Below are positions 59,839 to 64,000 of a stretch of 64,000 bases of DNA, piece by piece. The notes beneath the pieces are model-generated. The model did not search any database and had not been told where the DNA came from. It saw only the letters and a program-made list of their open reading frames with translations. This stretch comes from Aplysia californica (Eukaryota > Mollusca > Gastropoda > Aplysiida > Aplysiidae): the NCBI RefSeq assembly GCF_000002075.1, contig NW_004797318.1, positions 1,036,995 through 1,100,994 on the forward strand, given 5' to 3'. The position numbers and the translations under genes were made by a program. How positions within the stretch are numbered: the first letter of the stretch is position 1; every line of letters begins with the position of its first letter.

Positions 59839-62493
59839 CCCATGTCTTTTTTTCTTTTGTTATAAGAAATGAATTAGATGTATGTGAAATTATCCTTGCA
59901 CGACATGTTTCCCTCTTGTTTGTGGCCCTACAGAGTTTACTAACAGACGAACAAGTAGCCAACGCCCCAGTGTTGATACTGGGCAACAAGATTGACATGC
60001 CAGGTGCTGCCAGCGAGGAAGAGATCAGGCACTGGTTTGGCCTGCACAACTTGACCACAGGGAGGGTAAGACACTTTTACTTGCATACTTACATTCTTTT
60101 TGTTTATTAAACTGTGGAAGTATAATGGAGAACCTGTGTACCATGGTTATTATACGTGTAACAACGCGGTGGAATCAGGCGCTTGCCAATTTTTGGGTGT
60201 TTAGAGTTATTGTTATCATCTTAACTCATTGACGACGCAAGTTTTTCACCAAAAATTTCCCTTGAGACGCACGATTCTTACCTATTTTTTAAAAAAGTCA
60301 GTGTGATAAACCTATCAACTGTACAGGTATAAAAGTTGACACAAAGTAAGATCATCATGTATACTTACATAAAATGTATTTATTTGTACAAAAACTTTGA
60401 AAAAATTATGTTTTAGGTGAAAAAAAAAATTATATGTAAACGTGGAAAAAAACTTTTTTTTATGAGCTAAGCACATGGATCTCAGAATTGATCGTAGTGA
60501 ATTAGAATGGTTTCAAACAATTAATACTGAGTGATATTATCTATAAGAATAGTGACATTGCCAGGAGCATTGTAGTCTCCTGAATCAATAATCCCTAGCG
60601 CTTCGTTGGTTTCTTGTTTACGTAAAAAGTAGGTCAGGTCAGGGTGTTTCGGCAGATTGCTTATAGCTGACAATTTGGGTGACCAATGGTCGAAGGGATA
60701 CAACCACGATAAAGTTAAATGGTTTAACTAACACTGGGAGTCATTCCCCTTTAGATTCTTCAGAGTTTGTTGACCTCGCCAGGACCCGGCACGTCGTCAA
60801 TGAGTTAAAGGTTTTTTTTGTCTTGCTTTTGATGAAAAAATACCCGCCTTTCTTGAATAGAAGTCAGGATATTTGGAATTACAAAAAGTGGGGGTCTATT
60901 GGTTTCAGAGGTAAAGTTAGTGAGAAAATGGCTGTCAAATATTGGTGACCTCTTTAGTTTGAGACTTATAGTCAACGTTTTTTTTTTATAGTAACATCCA
61001 CACAGAAATGTGTTTTTGAATAGACATGAAAGGTATCGAGTCAAAAGATAAAAACTAGATACAAATTTCCAAACCAGTAAAAAAAATGCTGGTTTCTACG
61101 ATTTTATTATTTTGACGAGGGCCTGATTTCACCATGATGCCGTACATATTTTATTGAGGGATTCCAAGCATTTCTGGACAGATTTATTGCTGGTTTTTTA
61201 GTCTTTTGAATGTTTTTCGATGATGGGCAAAAATACAAATAAGAAAAGAACTGAAGGGGTGTTGTGTTGGGCTGTTGTTCTATATGTAATAAGCTATTTT
61301 GTAGGTCTGTCATATCCCTTTTATATTGGTTTTACTTGTCACATTATTTTTTTGGTTGTATTCGGCTGTTGTATAATTGTCATGGTCTCTCTTTTCCTTC
61401 TCCTGGGGTACTTTGAAATTGATGTGATTTTGGAAGGTCTTTTTTCTTTCTTGTCTGTATGTTTTTTTCTCGGTGATCCTTTTCGTTTTTTCATGTACAA
61501 TGTATCGTTATCGTTCAGGTCAATCTTTTTTCTTTCAAATCCCCCTGTGCGCTTTCTCTCCATTCATCAAAGTATTTGTGACTGGAGACTGGAGGGTTCC
61601 AATGTATTATTTTTTTTTAGAGAAATTTTTCTTCAGTTGTTTCAGTTTCAGGGGTGGTTTGCAGGTGCTCTGGTGTGATTTGCTCCTTCTTTCCTTTCAA
61701 GCATTTACCATCCTGATCTCTCCTCCTCCTTTTTTTGTGGGTGGTTGGCAGGTGCTCTCGTGTGGTTTTCTTCTTCTTTCCTATCAAACATTTATTGTCC
61801 TTATTTCCCCTCCTCCTTTTTTGTGTTTATTACTTTCTTGTAACACCTCTAATCTTCGGCACTTATATGACCTTATTGTGTTGCAAGTGCCGTAAAACAC
61901 TTACTAAAACTAAAACTAAACTTTTTTTTCTGTGTTTGTTACTCTCTTGCAACACCTCTAATCTTCAGCACTTACTTTAATGATCTTATTTTGTTGTAAG
62001 TGCTGTAAAATTTACTAAAACTAAACAGCTGAGACGAAAATTAGTGTGCTCGATATGTCATACCACTGATCAGTTTTATTATGACCAACAACCCATTTGT
62101 AATGTGTTGGTGGTTGGTGGGTGCTTTGATGTGTTTTTTTTCTTTTTTTTTGTGTGTGTTGGTTAATCCCTTGCAACACCTCTAGTCTTCGGGACTTATA
62201 TGATCTAAATGTGTTGCAAGTGCCGTAAAACTCTTACTAAAACTAAGCTAAACAACTGAGACGGAAATTAGTATGCCCGATAGGTCATACCACTGATCGG
62301 TTTATGATGAAATGGTGTCATCTTATTAAGGCCTAACAGCCCATTTGTAATGCCTCAATCTCTCTCTCTTCCCCAGGGCACAGTTTCAAGAAGCGAACTG
62401 CCCGGCCGGCCCATGGAGCTGTTCATGTGCAGTGTGCTCAAGCGACAGGGCTATGGGGAGGGCTTCCGCTGGCTGGCACAGTACATCAACTAG
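52002..62493 (+). CDS. SAR1: SAR1 small GTPase, COPII initiator, with duplicated P-loop exon
   Basis: Sar1 is the Arf-family GTPase that inserts an N-terminal amphipathic helix into the ER membrane and recruits Sec23/Sec24. Coding exons: 52002-52044, then either 52942-53061 or 53545-53664, then 54675-54740, 57746-57849, 59934-60065 and 62377-62493 (stop TAG). With one P-loop exon the product is 193 residues; human SAR1 has 198. The N-terminal helix is [15 protein letters not shown]. Motifs: P-loop GLDNAGKT (27-34), switch-I Thr in PTLHPT (51), DLGGH (70-74), NKID (129-132) and [15 protein letters not shown] near the end. All intron phases agree. The upstream acceptor at 51961 shows that the start codon sits in the second exon. 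Sense-oriented SINE pieces crowd the last intron. Confidence 0.96.
52942..53061 (+). CDS. SAR1: SAR1 alternative P-loop exon 3a (divergent version)
   Basis: This 120-bp exon enters and leaves in phase 1, like exon 3b 483 bp downstream, so either one (or both) can be joined without a frameshift. It reads [29 protein letters not shown] and [11 protein letters not shown]. The P-loop and the switch-I PTLHP are intact. Against 3b there are 13 changes in 40 residues, mostly in the helix after the P-loop and the approach to switch I (38-48). Its acceptor (TTCACACTAG) has a poor pyrimidine tract, while the donor (AGTAAG) is good. Many third-codon differences from 3b with kept residues point to an old duplication under selection. 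Confidence 0.85.
53545..53664 (+). CDS. SAR1: SAR1 alternative P-loop exon 3b (canonical version)
   Basis: It reads [29 protein letters not shown] and [11 protein letters not shown], very close to human SAR1 ([20 protein letters not shown]). It has the same length and phases as 3a. The acceptor is strong, with a long pyrimidine-rich tract ending in GGCCAG, and the donor is GTAAGT. This is probably the default exon. Confidence 0.95.
54880..54945 (-). mobile_element. SINE family B fragment, reverse strand
   Basis: CACCTGTGGGTGGTTGGCAG on the - strand followed by a GTGCGGTTTGCTCC-like stretch matches the start of the conserved 3' half of family B. Confidence 0.4.
56050..56225 (+). mobile_element. 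SINE family B, 5'-truncated copy
   Basis: From GTTGACGGGTGCTCTGGGG to AAGTGCCGTTAAACCC. The hairpin arms (56174-56180 and 56201-56207) keep most pairs. Confidence 0.6.
56320..56398. repeat. TA microsatellite
   Basis: About 75 bp of nearly pure (TA)n, followed at once by the LINE piece. Confidence 0.9.
56400..56755 (+). mobile_element. LINE endonuclease-domain fragment
   Basis: It reads [33 protein letters not shown] and [20 protein letters not shown]. This is the AP-endonuclease type block of RTE-like LINEs (GDWNAKVG, NTFFQ in other copies). The Gly-Asp-x-Asn motif is kept. The copy has no reverse transcriptase part and lies in a SAR1 intron. Confidence 0.7.
59603..59840. repeat. CT microsatellite
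   Basis: About 235 bp of (CT)n with short C-run interruptions, ending about 95 bp before SAR1 exon 59934-60065. It adds a long pyrimidine tract to that intron. Confidence 0.95.
60161..61141. mobile_element. MITE family X copy 2 with a nested TTAA element
   Basis: The outer parts match 11618-12060: left end GCGGTGGAATCAGGCGCTTG, right end (inward) GGTGAAATCAGGCCCTCGTC, and shared words such as AGAAGTCAGGATAT and GTGGGGGTC. It is split at a TTAA by the element 60224-60805. Confidence 0.65.
60224..60805. mobile_element. TTAA-bordered element (piggyBac-like) in a MITE
   Basis: The ends are CTCATTGACGACG and, from the right, CTCATTGACGACG, a 13-bp perfect inverted repeat, with TTAA directly outside both. 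No transposase is seen. The related copy at 11618-12060 has a single TTAA at this place, which confirms a TTAA target. Confidence 0.75.
61651..62040 (+). mobile_element. SINE family B, tandem truncated copies
   Basis: Three overlapping family B pieces follow each other in sense direction. Hairpins are GGCACTT with AAGTGCC (61858-61891) and CAGCACTTAC with GTAAGTGCTG (61966-62005, 10 bp perfect). They lie in the last SAR1 intron. Confidence 0.65.
62103..62250 (+). mobile_element. SINE family B, 5'-truncated copy
   Basis: From GTGGTTGGTGGGTGCTTTG to AAGTGCCGTAAAACTCTTAC, ending about 125 bp before the last SAR1 exon. Arms at 62191-62197 and 62218-62224 keep most pairs. Confidence 0.6.
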
Positions 62494-63400
62494 TGGCTGC
62501 ACACCTCACCAGAGGAGGGGAGAGGGCGGGGTGGGGTGGGGGGGGGGGGGCAGGGCAGAGGGTGGGAAGATGGTTGGGGAGAGCGTTGGAGAGACGAACC
62601 GAGTGTGGTAGCGGTTGAAAGGAGAACTAAATAACTGCAAGTCTGGGTATCAGATAGTTTTGTGTTGTGTGTTTTGTTTTTTTTCTTCCCGCTCCTCCGG
62701 ATGTATGAGTTCCTACGTCTTGACCTTTTGGTCGGGTAAATTGTAATTGTGTGTATGGAAGTCGGTATGGAGGTGGGTTGTAAAGTGAGAGTAGTGAGTG
62801 TTGATTTTTTTTTTTCCTTGTGAGAAAAACAGAAAAAGAAAACAGATTCCTTTTCTTCGTATGAGAAGATATAACTCCCTTCCATTAGCTTTCAGCCTAA
62901 AGTTTGTGTGTATATCTGTGATTGCTTTTCCCAGTCTTTTTTTTTGTTGTTGCTATCTAATATTCTTTTAGCATTTGAATTTAGGAAGACCGTTGTCCCT
63001 TGTATTTTGGATATATATATGTTTCTTTTTTTCATTAGCATTTTACTTTCATGTTCCCATTTGTGGCCTTGTTTGACAGAGTAGGGTGATGTAGCAAGCA
63101 TTTTCATCCTAACTTGACGATGAAATTGGAAATTTTGTCTCTTTCTTTTTTTTTTAAGGACGCTCACTATGTTGCATGGGAAAAAATTAATGGGGCTGGG
63201 GTTTTTTTTTTCTTGTTTTAGTTCAGTAGTTAAAATGCAAAAATTAATTTGGGAGCAGTGAAAGAGCATAGCACATTTTATATGTCTCTATCTATATTTG
63301 TATATGTATCATTTGTATATGATGAAATTAACATGGCATCTCATCTCATCATAAATAAACAGCAACGGTATGCCATCATTTTCATCGAACATAGCAGAAT

Positions 63401-63406
63401 AATAAA
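63401..63406 (+). terminator. Candidate SAR1 poly(A) signal AATAAA
   Basis: AATAAA about 910 bp after the stop is followed within 20-50 bases by a GT-rich stretch (CTGTGTCTGTTGGTCTGG), the usual downstream element. A second AATAAA lies at 63354-63359. The 3' UTR between contains G and T runs but no other recognised feature. Confidence 0.5.
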
Positions 63407-63429
63407 GAAAGTTGAATTTTCTGTCCCTG

Positions 63430-64000
63430 TGTCTGTTGGTCTGGTGGCTGAGGTCCTTGCACTAGTGTAGTGTCGGAGAGGCTGTTACTGTTAGCATTCT
63501 AACAACTGGAAAAAAAAGTTATGTGGAGAACTGGTCAAGGCTTTCCGTAGACGTTGCGTTGTATTGTACGTGGGGTCCAGTGTTTCCTAAACGGGATGCT
63601 GGGGGGTTGTCGTTGGTTGTGAGATGGCGGATAATTACTGAACCACAGTTTGTGTTTCTGCTTCGTCTATGTGTGCGTAAAGCTGTTGGCGCTGATTCCG
63701 GGGTTCTGTAAGTGCCTCGGTTTGTGAAAGATATTGGGCACAGAAGTTCGTTAAAAGTTGATGAAGGCCAGAGAAATAGAAAATATGGGCAGATATTTTG
63801 ACAAATGCTCAAATTTTGTGAGTGGATTTATTAAGAAATCTGAAATCTTCACATGATGTTGATAGATATTGTTTGCTGAGGACTTGATGCTCGACATAGG
63901 ATGCTTCAAGCTCTTTCGTGCCAAAGAAACTTTCAAAGAGAATTTTGTCTTTTTTTTTTCATTGGAAAAAAAAAAGTTATGTTTAGCAATGTGTAAAAAC
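63430..64000. other. Flank downstream of SAR1, nothing recognised
   Basis: No exon, RNA gene or repeat family could be recognised on either strand in this last stretch. Confidence 0.5.

Noticed and set aside
59553-60058. Open frames made of Ser-Leu or Arg-Glu repeats
   Set aside because: They translate the CT microsatellite. Only the SAR1 exon at 59934-60065 is real there.
1-64000. Retrovirus-like or LTR elements, and CRISPR arrays
   Set aside because: No long terminal direct repeats, gag/pol-type blocks or spaced short repeats were seen. The repeats found are SINEs, LINE ends and DNA elements.

Overview
The window looks like nuclear DNA of a mollusc, most likely a gastropod. This is an inference: the genes are ordinary metazoan genes with many short exons and GT-AG introns, and the sequence is AT-rich and full of SINEs, RTE-like LINE pieces and MITEs, with AGATCTAGATC-type runs. 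No bacterial or viral genes were seen. Two assembly gaps (17973-18797 and 35587-35779) interrupt it.

Three genes are recognised. (1) SEC24 of the A/B class, the cargo-binding subunit of the COPII coat, runs on the + strand from before the first visible exon (1307) to a stop at 27261-27263. It has 21 visible exons with matching phases; one conserved trunk exon is missing and must lie in the first gap. (2) MRPS24, a mitochondrial small-subunit ribosomal protein, lies on the - strand, with coding exons at 39892-39697 and 35344-35052. Its first exon is not proven. (3) SAR1, the small GTPase that starts COPII assembly, lies on the + strand with coding exons from 52002 to 62493. It carries two alternative versions of the P-loop exon. 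MRPS24 and SAR1 probably start head to head near 46.6-46.8 kb.

SEC24 and SAR1 act in the same step: Sar1-GTP on the ER membrane recruits Sec23/Sec24, and Sec24 selects cargo. Their closeness here recalls the human SAR1B-SEC24A neighbourhood on 5q31.1.

Layout: 1-27.3 kb SEC24; 27.3-34.8 kb intergenic with SINEs; 34.8-46.6 kb MRPS24, whose introns hold LINE 3' ends, TIR elements, nested hAT and pogo-like elements and SINEs; 46.6-52 kb probable promoter and first intron of SAR1, holding a 1.4 kb fold-back element; 52-63.4 kb SAR1 coding part. The most interesting observations are the duplicated SAR1 P-loop exon, a possible 39-nt duplicated microexon in SEC24, a covarying 3' hairpin shared by two SINE families, a fold-back element with four ETS/YY1-like modules, and a pair of repeat copies that show the empty and filled state of a TTAA insertion.
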